Assembly: GCA_947475795.1 (NCBI GenBank)
Contig: CANJOX010000022.1
Span: forward strand, 1 to 17,032
From: Gemmatimonadota bacterium
GTDB taxonomy: Bacteria > Gemmatimonadota > Gemmatimonadetes > Gemmatimonadales > Gemmatimonadaceae
DNA length: 17,032 bases
Reading direction: 5' to 3'
Positions 7,311 to 14,746 of the stretch are shown piece after piece. Both the position numbers and the translations under genes were made by a program. Within the stretch, counting starts at the first letter, position 1. The number at the start of each line of letters is the position of its first letter. The notes under the pieces are model-generated. The model had not been told where the DNA came from, did not search any database, and was given only the letters and a program-made list of their open reading frames with translations.

Positions 7311-8186
7311 TCATTCGGTCTTGCCCAGCGCGGCCGGGGCCACACTGCGCCCCACGACGCCCGCCACGGCGATGATGGTCAGCACGTACGGGATCATCTC
7401 CACGAATTGACTCGGAATCATTTGTGAACCCTGCAGCTGGATCTGGAGCGTCTCGGCGCCCGCGAAGAGCAGGCACGCCACGCCCACCCGCACCGGCTCC
7501 CAGCGGCCGAAAATCACGGCGGCCAGCGCGATGAAGCCACGCCCCGCCGTCATACTGTCTGAGAACTGATGTTGGTCGAGGGCCAGATACGCGCCGCCCA
7601 GACTGGCGAGCGCGCCAGCGATGAGTAGCCCCTGCAGCCGGAGCCGTGTCACGGCCACGCCCAGCGAGGCGGCCGCGTCGGGCTTCTCGCCCACGGCGCG
7701 CGCGCGCAGCCCGAACGGCGTGCGGTACAACACCCACGCCAGCACGGGCAGCGCGGCGAGTCCCATCCACACCACCGGATTCACGAAGCTGGCGAACAGC
7801 CCGCCCACCCCTTCGCCGCCGAAGCCGGCGACGCGCGGCGAGTTGCTCGCGCTGTCGAAGATGCGCCGCAGATAGAAACGGGTGGCCGCCACCACCAGCA
7901 GGTTGATCGCGACTCCGACCACCACCTGATTGGCCTTGTAGCGCAGCGTGGCGACCGCCAGCACCGCCGTGACCACCGCGCCGCCCACGAGTGCACCGGC
8001 GAGGCCAACCCACGCGTTGCCGCCGTAGTAGCTGCCCAGCGCGGCGCCGAACGCCCCGGCGAGCATCATCCCCTCGAGGCCCAGCGCGATCACGCCCACG
8101 CGCTCGGACATCACACCGCCGGCGGCGGCGAGCAGATACGGAATCGCGATCCGGATGGTTTGCAGCAAGAAAGCGAGGGCCATCAT
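7311..8186 (-). CDS. ABC transporter permease, BMP/nucleoside type (second permease)
   Basis: A 291-residue inner-membrane permease of the BPD_transp_2 family, the shorter of the two permeases of a BMP-type (purine nucleoside) importer. It shows the family's conserved early segment 'ERVGVIALGLEGMMLAGAFGA' (about 28-47; in this family usually N-x-G-x-E-G), then 'NQVVVGVAINLL' (86-97). Near the C-terminal half it has the cytoplasmic coupling region 'AVGEKPDAAASLGVAV', the counterpart of the EAA loop that contacts the ATPase. Eight to ten hydrophobic helices are visible. The start is set at 8186 because its ATG overlaps the stop of permease 1 as ATGA; a second ATG follows at once (8183). A longer open frame reaching 8645 lies inside permease 1 in another frame and is Arg-rich, hence not real. 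Confidence 0.93.
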   Translation of the reverse strand: MMALAFLLQTIRIAIPYLLAAAGGVMSERVGVIALGLEGMMLAGAFGAALGSYYGGNAWVGLAGALVGGAVVTAVLAVATLRYKANQVVVGVAINLLVVAATRFYLRRIFDSASNSPRVAGFGGEGVGGLFASFVNPVVWMGLAALPVLAWVLYRTPFGLRARAVGEKPDAAASLGVAVTRLRLQGLLIAGALASLGGAYLALDQHQFSDSMTAGRGFIALAAVIFGRWEPVRVGVACLLFAGAETLQIQLQGSQMIPSQFVEMIPYVLTIIAVAGVVGRSVAPAALGKTE

Positions 8187-9361
8187 GAGACGCCCTGCCG
8201 TGCATCGCGATAGAACGCGGCCGTCACGCCGGCGGCCGCGGCGCGCAGCTGCTGCTGCACCGCCGGCACGGCCGTGGCCACGGCCAGAATCACCACCGCC
8301 GTGAGAATGTCGGTGAGCTGCTTGGGGACGATGGCGTTGACGGCCAGTCCGCCCTGCGAGAGGGTGGCGAACAACAGCGCCGCGCCCAGAATGCCCAGCG
8401 GATGATTGCGCCCCACGAGGGCCACCGCGATGCCAAGGAATCCGGCGCCGCCGGCGAACCCTTCCTCGTAGTAGCCCTTGTAGCCGAGCACGAAGTTCAC
8501 GCCGCCCAGCCCGGCCAGTGCGCCGGAGAGCGCCATGCTCACCAGCAGCACGCGGGGGACGCGGACGCCGCCGTACTCCGCGGCATCGGGCTGCAGCCCG
8601 ACCGCGCGCAGCGCATAGCCGCTGCGGGTGCGGAACAGATACCACCAGCTGGCGATCGCGGCGAGCACGGCAAACACGATCGTGAAGTTCGCCGCACTGC
8701 CGCGGAACGCCGCAATGCCGTCGGCGAAGCGCGGCACCATGCCGGCGTGGATCGCGGGCGTATGCAGCGTCTCCGGCACGTGCAGTTTGGATGACACGAG
8801 CCAGTTCAACAGCGCGAGCACGATGAAGTTGAGCATGATCGTCACGATCACTTCGCTCGCCCCGAACCGTGCGCGCAGCGCGCCCGGCACCGCGCCGACT
8901 CCGGCACCGACCAGCATGGCCGCGAGCAGACAGAGCGGCACGGCGATCAGCGCCGGCGTACCGGCTGGCAACAGCAGTCCCAGCACCGCCGCCCCGAACC
9001 CACCGGCAGCGAGTTGCCCCTCAGCGCCCACGTTGAACAGCCCGGCGCGCGCCGCGAGGGCGAAGGCGAGTCCGGTGCAAGTCAGCGTCGTGGCTTTGTA
9101 GAGCACCTGGCCGATGCCGTACGCGTTGCCCCACGTGCCTTCGATCAGCAACGCGAACACCGCCGACGGCGCTTCGCCGAAGCTCAGGATGAGCAGGTCG
9201 CCCACCACGGCGGCGATGGCCAGCGCCACCAGCGGTGGCAGCAGGCTGCCGGCCAGCCCAAGCCCCGCCCGCGCCGGCAGTTCGGCCACCGCACGCGCTT
9301 CGCTGGTGCTCTGCATGTGGCGCGGCCCGCCGGGTTGTCCGCGCTGCGTACCGTCGGTCAT
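8183..9361 (-). CDS. ABC transporter permease, BMP/nucleoside type (first permease)
   Basis: A 392-residue inner-membrane permease, the longer partner of the BMP-type importer pair. About 30 polar residues precede the first helix ('[20 protein letters not shown]'). Conserved family segments are '[19 protein letters not shown]' (about 104-122), '[11 protein letters not shown]' (169-179) and the coupling loop '[18 protein letters not shown]' (from about 253), which should dock on the ATPase. A large periplasmic loop between them ('[17 protein letters not shown]') is typical of the first permease. The ATG at 9361 overlaps the ATPase stop as ATGA; an open frame extends to 9406 but lies within the ATPase gene. 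A later in-frame Met (16 of this product) is possible but lacks the coupling. It forms the heterodimeric pore with the gene immediately downstream. Confidence 0.93.
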   Translation of the reverse strand: MTDGTQRGQPGGPRHMQSTSEARAVAELPARAGLGLAGSLLPPLVALAIAAVVGDLLILSFGEAPSAVFALLIEGTWGNAYGIGQVLYKATTLTCTGLAFALAARAGLFNVGAEGQLAAGGFGAAVLGLLLPAGTPALIAVPLCLLAAMLVGAGVGAVPGALRARFGASEVIVTIMLNFIVLALLNWLVSSKLHVPETLHTPAIHAGMVPRFADGIAAFRGSAANFTIVFAVLAAIASWWYLFRTRSGYALRAVGLQPDAAEYGGVRVPRVLLVSMALSGALAGLGGVNFVLGYKGYYEEGFAGGAGFLGIAVALVGRNHPLGILGAALLFATLSQGGLAVNAIVPKQLTDILTAVVILAVATAVPAVQQQLRAAAAGVTAAFYRDARQGVS

Positions 9362-10923
9362 GCCGCCGCTCCCGTCATGTACGGACCCAGCTGTTCGGCG
9401 CTGCACTGTGCCGCCGGCAGCACGGTCACGAACCGTCCACCGTACATCACGGCGATGCGGTCGGAGAGGGCGAGCACTTCGGGCAGGTCCGCGCTCACCA
9501 GCAGGATGGCGCGGCCGGCATCGCGCGCCGCCCGCAGCTGCGCGTGAATGAACTCGATGGCTCCCACGTCCACTCCGCGCGTAGGCTGTGCGGCGAGCAG
9601 CACGCTGAACTCGCGGCCCATCTCGCGCGCCACGACGATCTTCTGCTGATTGCCCCCCGACAGCGCACGCGCCGGCAGCGATGGCACCGCCGGGCGGATG
9701 TCGAAGCGGTGCACCTGCTCGGCGGCGTGCTGCGCGATGCGCGCGGCGTCGAGGGTGCCGAACGTCCCGAAATGATGCTGACGACCGAGAATGAGGTTGT
9801 CGGCGATGCTGTAGTCCAGAATCAGCCCGCGGCGATGCCGGTCTTCGGGGATGTGCGAGAGTCCCAGATCGGCACGCGCGCGCACGGACTGCCCGCTGAC
9901 CTCGTGCGAAGACAGGTGGATGTGTCCCGCCTGCAGCGCGCGCAGCCCCGCGATCGCTTCGATCAGCTCCGTCTGCCCGTTGCCCTCCACGCCGGCGATC
10001 CCGAGAATCTCACCGGGGCGGATCTCGAAGCTGAGATCGTGCACCGCGCGCGCCCCGCGATCGGAGCGCACCGAGAGCCCGTGCACGCGCAGCGCGGGCG
10101 GGGCTGTATTCGCGGCGGCGGGCACCACCGGCGCCGCGGTGTCCGCCGTCGTGGTGCCGGTGATCACATCGAGCGGCAGGGCGACGTCGCGCCCCACCAT
10201 CGCGCGCGCGATCTCGCGCGGCGTGGTACCGGCGGTGGCGAAGCGTGAGATCGTCATGCCGCCGCGCATCACCGTGATCGTGTCTGATACCGCAATGACT
10301 TCGTCGAGCTTGTGCGTAATCAGGATCACCGTGCCACCGTCGGCCTTGAGCGCGCGCAGCACGGTCCACAGGTCGCGCACTTCCGGCGGCGACAGCACTG
10401 CGGTGGGCTCGTCGAGAATGAGAATCTTCGCCCCGCGGTAGAGCGCCTTCAGGATCTCGACGCGCTGCGCTTCGCCTACGCTCAGGTCAGCCACGACGGC
10501 GGTGGGATCCACGTGCAGTCCGCAGCGCGCACACAGCGCTTCCACGTCGCGTACCGCGCGCTGCCGGTCGATCGTGAGGCCGCGTCGCGGCTCGACGCCG
10601 AGCACCACGTTTTCCGCCACCGTGAGCGTGGGCACCAGCATGAAGTGCTGATGCACCATGCCGACGCCGGCTGCGATGGCCGCCTGCGTGTTCCACCCCG
10701 TCACGTCGGCGCCGTGCACCAGTACCGTGCCGGCATCGGGCGCATACATGCCGGCCAGCACGCGCATCAGCGTGCTCTTGCCGGCGCCGTTCTCGCCCAC
10801 CAGTGCGTGGATCTCACCACGGGCCACGTCGAGAAACGCATCGCGGTTGGCGACGACGGCGCCGAACGTCTTGACGACGCCCGTCATCCGGATGGCCGGC
10901 GTGTCCTGGCTGTTCATCGTCAT
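9358..10923 (-). CDS. ABC transporter ATP-binding protein, tandem-domain, BMP/nucleoside type
   Basis: A 521-residue cytoplasmic ATPase with two ABC domains in one chain, as in BMP-type nucleoside and ribose-type sugar importers. Domain 1 (about 10-250) is complete: Walker [10 protein letters not shown] (43-51), Q-loop Gln92, signature LSVGEAQ (147-153), Walker B ILILDEP with Glu172, and H-loop His204. Domain 2 (about 278-510) is degenerate in the way usual for the family: the Walker A position reads GVEGNGQTE (Lys replaced by Gln317), the signature is LSGGNQQ (421-427), the Walker B acidic residue is Gln446 (LLAAQPTRG), and the H-loop His is absent. Hydrolysis is therefore expected mainly at one site. 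An Ala/Thr/Pro linker (about 254-277) joins the halves. The ATG at 10923 overlaps the stop of the binding-protein gene as ATGA; Met3 (10917) is an alternative. Confidence 0.95.
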   Translation of the reverse strand: MTMNSQDTPAIRMTGVVKTFGAVVANRDAFLDVARGEIHALVGENGAGKSTLMRVLAGMYAPDAGTVLVHGADVTGWNTQAAIAAGVGMVHQHFMLVPTLTVAENVVLGVEPRRGLTIDRQRAVRDVEALCARCGLHVDPTAVVADLSVGEAQRVEILKALYRGAKILILDEPTAVLSPPEVRDLWTVLRALKADGGTVILITHKLDEVIAVSDTITVMRGGMTISRFATAGTTPREIARAMVGRDVALPLDVITGTTTADTAAPVVPAAANTAPPALRVHGLSVRSDRGARAVHDLSFEIRPGEILGIAGVEGNGQTELIEAIAGLRALQAGHIHLSSHEVSGQSVRARADLGLSHIPEDRHRRGLILDYSIADNLILGRQHHFGTFGTLDAARIAQHAAEQVHRFDIRPAVPSLPARALSGGNQQKIVVAREMGREFSVLLAAQPTRGVDVGAIEFIHAQLRAARDAGRAILLVSADLPEVLALSDRIAVMYGGRFVTVLPAAQCSAEQLGPYMTGAAA

Positions 10924-11957
10924 CGCGTGTTCGGCACGGTGATGCGCCCGGCCACGATGTCGGCGGTGAGCGTGTCGAGGCGCGCGCGCACGGCGTCGGG
11001 AATGAGGGCTTTGTTGTTGGCGTCGTACACGTAGCCCACGCCGCGTTCGGCCAGCCCGAACTGCTGAATGCCGCCCCGGAAGGTGCCGTTCTGCACCGCC
11101 TTGGCCGCTTGGAACACCGACTCATCGATCCCCTTCACCATCGACGTCAGCACGTGCCCCGGCGCTTCGCTGAACTGATCGGCATCGACACCGATGGCCA
11201 GCCGGCCGGTGGTGCGGGCCGCTTCGAACACGCCCAGTCCGGTGGAGCCCGAGGCGTGGAAGATCACGCGCACGCCCTGGTTGTACATCGCCAGCGCCAT
11301 CTCCTTGCCGCGTCCGGGATTGCGGAAGGCCTCGGGGGTCACGCCGGCGTAGTTCGCGATCACCGTGCAGTCGGGGCACACGTGCCGCACGCCGGCGCGG
11401 TAGCCGGCCTCGAACTTGTGAATGAGCGCAATGTCCATCCCGCCCACGAACCCGACCTTCTTGCTGCCGCCTACGAGCGCCGCCAACGCGCCCACGAGGA
11501 ACGACCCTTCCTCCTCGCGGAACTTGAGGGCCACCAGGTTGTCCGGCATGGGCAGCGGAGTGCCCACGCTGTCGGTGGCCACCGCGTAGTCCACGTCGGC
11601 GAAGCGGACGGCGGGGTATTCCTTGGCCAGCAGGTTGATGTCGTCGGTGAAGATGAACCCGACGCCGACCACCAGATCGACCCCTTCCGCCGCGAGCAGG
11701 CGCAGCCCGGCTTCGCGGTCGGAGCCTTCGCCCGGCTCGATGTAGCGGACGCGGGCCCCCAGCTCCTTGGCCGCCCGCAGGCCGCCGAGGTAGGCCCCGT
11801 CGTTGAACGACTTGTCACCGCGCCCGCCGACGTCGAATACGATGCCGATGTCCAGACCGTCGGACGTGTCAGCCACCGTCGCCCCGGCGGGGTGGACGGT
11901 GAGTAGGGCGACGTGGGCGAGGAGCAGCGCCCCGATGAGAAAGAGGGTCCGACGCAT
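10920..11957 (-). CDS. BMP family substrate-binding protein (nucleoside importer)
   Basis: A 345-residue periplasmic binding protein of the BMP (basic membrane protein/PnrA) family, which delivers purine nucleosides or related compounds to the ABC importer encoded just downstream. The family motif around the ligand pocket, 'GGRGDKSFNDGAY', is at 44-56 with Asp48, Phe51 and Asn52. Later segments, 'VDLVVGVGFIFTDDI', 'KKVGFVGGMDIALIHKFEAGYRAG' (split across the hinge) and 'VRVIFHASGSTGLGVFEAA', match the two-lobed fold. The N-terminus is a plain Sec signal (MRRTLFLIGALLLAHVALL, cleavage near ATVA-DT) without a lipobox cysteine, so the protein is probably soluble in the periplasm rather than lipid-anchored. 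The start is set at 11957 because this ATG opens the signal peptide; an upstream in-frame extension to 12068 would overlap the LVIVD gene. No regulator is encoded nearby. Confidence 0.94.
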   Translation of the reverse strand: MRRTLFLIGALLLAHVALLTVHPAGATVADTSDGLDIGIVFDVGGRGDKSFNDGAYLGGLRAAKELGARVRYIEPGEGSDREAGLRLLAAEGVDLVVGVGFIFTDDINLLAKEYPAVRFADVDYAVATDSVGTPLPMPDNLVALKFREEEGSFLVGALAALVGGSKKVGFVGGMDIALIHKFEAGYRAGVRHVCPDCTVIANYAGVTPEAFRNPGRGKEMALAMYNQGVRVIFHASGSTGLGVFEAARTTGRLAIGVDADQFSEAPGHVLTSMVKGIDESVFQAAKAVQNGTFRGGIQQFGLAERGVGYVYDANNKALIPDAVRARLDTLTADIVAGRITVPNTR

Positions 11958-12033
11958 GGGCAGGAAGGTTCGCCCTCGGGCGCCCCAGCGGGAAGGGGCA
12001 GCGGCCCCGTAGTGAGAGGTGCGGACAACGCCG

Positions 12034-13290
12034 CTACCGTGTGGCCGGCCCCGCCCGCAGGAGGCCACTCAGCATGTCGCTGGCAAACAGGCCGCTGGCC
12101 GACCAGTGGACGCCCCACACGTAGACCGGCGCTCCCCCCGGGCCGGCATAGGTGGCGCGCTCGCGTCCCATCGCGGTCAGGTCGCACCGGCCGTCGCTGG
12201 TTTTCTGGGCGGCGGTGCAGCTGCCCAGATCGCCCCGCACATCGAGCACCCGCACGCCGCCGTTGTAATACGCGACATACGCGAAGCCCTGCGCTTCGTC
12301 CACGGAAAAATTGTGCGTGCCGGCGCCGGGCACCGTGTACACCGCCACCTCCACGGGCGCTGAGGGAACGCTGATGTCCACCACGTGCACGTCCCCCGCG
12401 CTCGACGACCCGACGGCGCCGGGGCCCTCCTGACCCACGAGCAGGTACTTCCGATTTCCTGTGGCGGGATCGTGCAGCCACCACACATTGTGCGCTTGCC
12501 CGCCGACCGTGCGCGCGCGCCCCAGCAACCGCGGGGCCGCCACCGATCCGCCCTGTGCGCCGATGTCCCAGATCCCCACGCCGTCGCCCCATTCGGCGGT
12601 GAACAGCAGCCCATCGCGCACAAACACGTCGTGCATGAGCGGCGCGCCCAAGGCCTGCGACCAGACGGTCCGCGGGGAGGTGGGGACGGTCAGGTCGAGT
12701 ACGACCAAACGGGCCGGGACGCCATTACCGGGATCGATGGAGCAGAACGCGTACAGCACGCCGTTCACCCGCGCCAGCTCCGCGGTGTGCACGCCGTACT
12801 GCAGCGCGCCCCCGGTGGTGCGCAGCAGCAGTTGCGGTGCCCGCGGGTTCGTCATGGCGTACAGCGCGATGCCGCCGTTGGGATTCGATTCGATCGCCAC
12901 CACCATCACGGTCCCGTCATCGGACAGCTGAACATCGCCCAGCGTCGTGGCGTTGGCGACGATCACGCTGTCCACCAGGCGCGGTTGATTGGCGCTGACG
13001 TCCCAGATTTTGACGGCGTTGCCGCGCACGCCGGCGCGATTCCCCCATGTCGTGGTGTACGCCGTGCTGCCGCGGACCCACACTTCCGCCGTGTAGCGCT
13101 CCGGCACCGCCCCCAATCCTACATGGGTCAGGACTCGAACGGGCGGCACAGGCGGGACCACCGGTGTCGTGTCCACCGGGACACGCGGCGCCTGCGTGGG
13201 CGCGTCACTGGGGCCACCGCAGGCCGTCAGCAGCGCCACGGCGAGCAGGGCGAAGTACCGGCACCGAAGGGTGCGGGGGGACGACGTCAT
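12034..13290 (-). CDS. LVIVD-repeat beta-propeller lipoprotein
   Basis: A 418-residue lipoprotein with signal 'RYFALLAVALLTAC' (lipobox Cys24) and a Pro/Thr-rich tether (about 25-52), so it is anchored to a membrane. The rest is a propeller of about seven LVIVD-type blades, each ending in a strand such as 'AVKIWDVSANQPRLVDSV', 'RLVVLDLTVPTSPRTVW', 'VHVVDISVPSAPVEVAVY' or 'GVRVLDV'. A histidine recurs at the start of the inner strand in the last five blades: His168, His220, His267, His326 and His395. A Cys358-Cys369 pair may form a disulfide. LVIVD proteins have no settled function; they are assumed to bind ligands at the cell surface. The ATG at 13290 overlaps the barrel gene's stop (ATGA), which fixes the start and implies joint translation and a shared role. 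A 76-bp gap with only weak GC hairpins separates it from the BMP operon. Confidence 0.88.
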   Translation of the reverse strand: MTSSPRTLRCRYFALLAVALLTACGGPSDAPTQAPRVPVDTTPVVPPVPPVRVLTHVGLGAVPERYTAEVWVRGSTAYTTTWGNRAGVRGNAVKIWDVSANQPRLVDSVIVANATTLGDVQLSDDGTVMVVAIESNPNGGIALYAMTNPRAPQLLLRTTGGALQYGVHTAELARVNGVLYAFCSIDPGNGVPARLVVLDLTVPTSPRTVWSQALGAPLMHDVFVRDGLLFTAEWGDGVGIWDIGAQGGSVAAPRLLGRARTVGGQAHNVWWLHDPATGNRKYLLVGQEGPGAVGSSSAGDVHVVDISVPSAPVEVAVYTVPGAGTHNFSVDEAQGFAYVAYYNGGVRVLDVRGDLGSCTAAQKTSDGRCDLTAMGRERATYAGPGGAPVYVWGVHWSASGLFASDMLSGLLRAGPATR

Positions 13291-14723
13291 GGGGGAGTCG
13301 GCATGGGAGACCCAACGCGGGAGACTGCGGGCACAACATAGCGGCCCATCCGCCGCCGCATGGCGCCGGCGTGGATCCGCGCACCCACGCTCAGTGACCA
13401 CTGGGTGGCCGATCCGTAGAACTCGGCCGGTACGAACACCGCCGGGGTGCGCCGCGCGACCGCCGTGGCACGGGCCACTTCCACGAACGGCATCAGGCGC
13501 GCCCGCCCCAGCCGCGGGACGCCACGCAGCCGCTGCGGCGGCGCGGCCAGCTGGAGCGTACCGATCGACCACCGCGTAATCCCGACGATTTGAAAGTCCA
13601 CGTGCCCATTGGCGGTGCGAAACAGATCCAGCAGGCGTTCGCCTTCCGGCCGCTCGGTGCGTTCCGCGCGCGCCGACAGCGCCCAGCCGCGGCGCATCGC
13701 CGTGGCCTCGGCGAGCACGCTCTCGAACCGGAACACGCGTCGCGTGCCCAGCGACTCATCGGTGCGCGCCAGTTCGACGAGGGCATAGCGGAGTCCGTCG
13801 CCGCCGTCGTGCGCGTCGTGTGCGCCGTGCGCGTCGTGCGCCGTGGGGGGCGTGGCCGCGGGTCCACTGCGGTCCAGACGGAACGACGTGCTTTGCTGCC
13901 GATGATCGAAGGCGCCGCCCTGCGTGAGCCCGGGGCTGCGCACAAAGGCCGTGCTCGCCTGCCATTCCACCGCGCGGTGCGGTGTCACGGTCAGGCGCGT
14001 ACTGCGCGAATCGCCCACGCGTGACCACTGCGGGGCGGCGAACGGCCCGGTCGGTTCGTCGCCGTTGAACCACCCCTGCTCGAGGACGATGCCGCGGTCG
14101 CCGCGCCCGTAGGCGAGAGCGCCCAGGAATTGCACGCGCTCGAGGATCTGCGCGTGATGATGGTTGACCGGATACTTGATGAACGGGCGCATCATCGGGT
14201 CGTCGGTGCCGAACGGGACGAAGCCCTTGCCCGCGCCGAACACGAGCCGGGCGCCCCCGCGCGATGGGCCTGCCACCGTGACCATGGCCTCATGAAAAAG
14301 CGTGTGCGGATGCCGCCGGTCGATGTACCCCTCGCCATACATCCCCGCGTTGAGCTCGCCGCGACGCAGCGTGTACCCCTCGAGGTTCAACGTCCCCGTG
14401 AAGTGGAGGCGACCCAGCGCCGCGTCTCCCAGCAGGTTGGGCTGTGTGAAGTAGCCCTCGGTGAGCGGCCGACTCAGCAGGGCGGGGTCGGCCCGCGTGA
14501 GCACGCCGGCGGCCATCACGCCGACGGAATTCCGTGCAGTGGAACGGTCGTCGTTGCTGTGCCGGATCGCGGGCTGGGCGTCGGATACCGCGGGGCCGAG
14601 GAGCGCTCCGGCGAGCATGAGGGTGAGAGTGTTACCGGCGAACGGGCCAGCCTGTATTCCGCGGCGCCGCCTGAAATCATACTTTTGAGCGAGCTGGATG
14701 AATTCCTCCTCACGCACGGTCAC
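13287..14723 (-). CDS. Predicted outer-membrane beta-barrel protein with His-rich insertion
   Basis: A protein of about 478 residues that I do not recognise as a named family. A signal sequence is visible (RRRR at 18-21, hydrophobic 33-48, end near SDAQ). The rest alternates amphipathic strands ending in aromatic residues, such as 'GRLHFTGTLNLEGYTL', 'GARLVFGAGKGFVPF', 'VQFLGALAYGRG' and near the end 'QWSLSVGARIHAG', which fits an outer-membrane barrel. It is rich in His: H138/H140/H144, a HHH run at 188-190 before AQILER, and four AHD/AHG repeats (295-306), probably in a loop. These could bind metal or be exposed linkers; neither is shown. The gene is translationally coupled to the LVIVD lipoprotein. 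The start is uncertain: GTG at 14723 or 14717, or a rarer codon after the AGGAGG at 14710-14705. The divergent PEGA gene begins only 23 bp away. Confidence 0.72.
   Translation of the reverse strand: MTVREEEFIQLAQKYDFRRRRGIQAGPFAGNTLTLMLAGALLGPAVSDAQPAIRHSNDDRSTARNSVGVMAAGVLTRADPALLSRPLTEGYFTQPNLLGDAALGRLHFTGTLNLEGYTLRRGELNAGMYGEGYIDRRHPHTLFHEAMVTVAGPSRGGARLVFGAGKGFVPFGTDDPMMRPFIKYPVNHHHAQILERVQFLGALAYGRGDRGIVLEQGWFNGDEPTGPFAAPQWSRVGDSRSTRLTVTPHRAVEWQASTAFVRSPGLTQGGAFDHRQQSTSFRLDRSGPAATPPTAHDAHGAHDAHDGGDGLRYALVELARTDESLGTRRVFRFESVLAEATAMRRGWALSARAERTERPEGERLLDLFRTANGHVDFQIVGITRWSIGTLQLAAPPQRLRGVPRLGRARLMPFVEVARATAVARRTPAVFVPAEFYGSATQWSLSVGARIHAGAMRRRMGRYVVPAVSRVGSPMPTPP
13806..13841 (-). repeat. 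In-frame 9-bp tandem repeat (x4) coding for Ala-His-Asp/Gly
   Basis: Four copies of a GCG-CAC-GAC unit (one with GGC for GAC, one with GCA for GCG) encode residues 295-306 of the barrel protein, AHDAHGAHDAHD. The unit is a multiple of three, so gain or loss of copies would change the length of the His-rich loop without breaking the frame. Confidence 0.88.
14705..14710 (-). promoter_or_regulatory. Strong Shine-Dalgarno-like AGGAGG inside the annotated 5' end of the barrel gene
   Basis: A perfect AGGAGG sits 12 bases into the longest frame of the barrel gene (counted from GTG 14723). Five bases after it, in frame, is an ATC codon (14699-14697), with no ATG, GTG or TTG at the right distance. 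Either it is chance, or translation starts at the rare codon ATC, giving a shorter N-terminus that still keeps the RRRR signal-peptide region. It stands out because most genes in the window have no Shine-Dalgarno. Confidence 0.4.
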
Positions 14724-14746
14724 GCGACTCCCGTTTCAATCCGTCT

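Larger units (their letters stand above)
6023..11957 (-). other. Predicted operon: BMP nucleoside ABC importer plus MFS gene
   Basis: Five minus-strand genes in order: binding protein, tandem ATPase, permease 1, permease 2, MFS transporter. The first three junctions are identical four-base ATGA overlaps (10920-10923, 9358-9361, 8183-8186), which usually mean translational coupling. The MFS gene follows after 40 bp with no visible terminator. The gene order is that of known BMP-type purine nucleoside importers. Confidence 0.85.

Noticed and set aside
9358..10923. Inactivated second ATPase domain as a sign of gene decay
   Set aside because: Loss of Walker A lysine and Walker B glutamate in the second half is normal for tandem ATPases of nucleoside and sugar importers.
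11109..11906. A 265-codon + strand frame opposite the BMP protein
   Set aside because: No recognisable family, His/Arg/Gly-rich, and fully within a well-supported gene.
11970..12020. Terminator between the LVIVD gene and the BMP operon
   Set aside because: Only 4-5 bp GC stems with tiny loops and no T-tract were found; they are expected by chance at this GC content.
11471..12592. A 373-codon minus-strand frame spanning the LVIVD-BMP junction
   Set aside because: It overlaps both real genes in another frame, and its translation is Arg/Ser/Pro-biased low-complexity sequence.
14680..14687. TACTTTTG resembling the Bacteroidota -7 promoter element for the PEGA gene
   Set aside because: There is no TTTG at the expected upstream distance, and a single 8-base match in this AT-poorer context is weak evidence.
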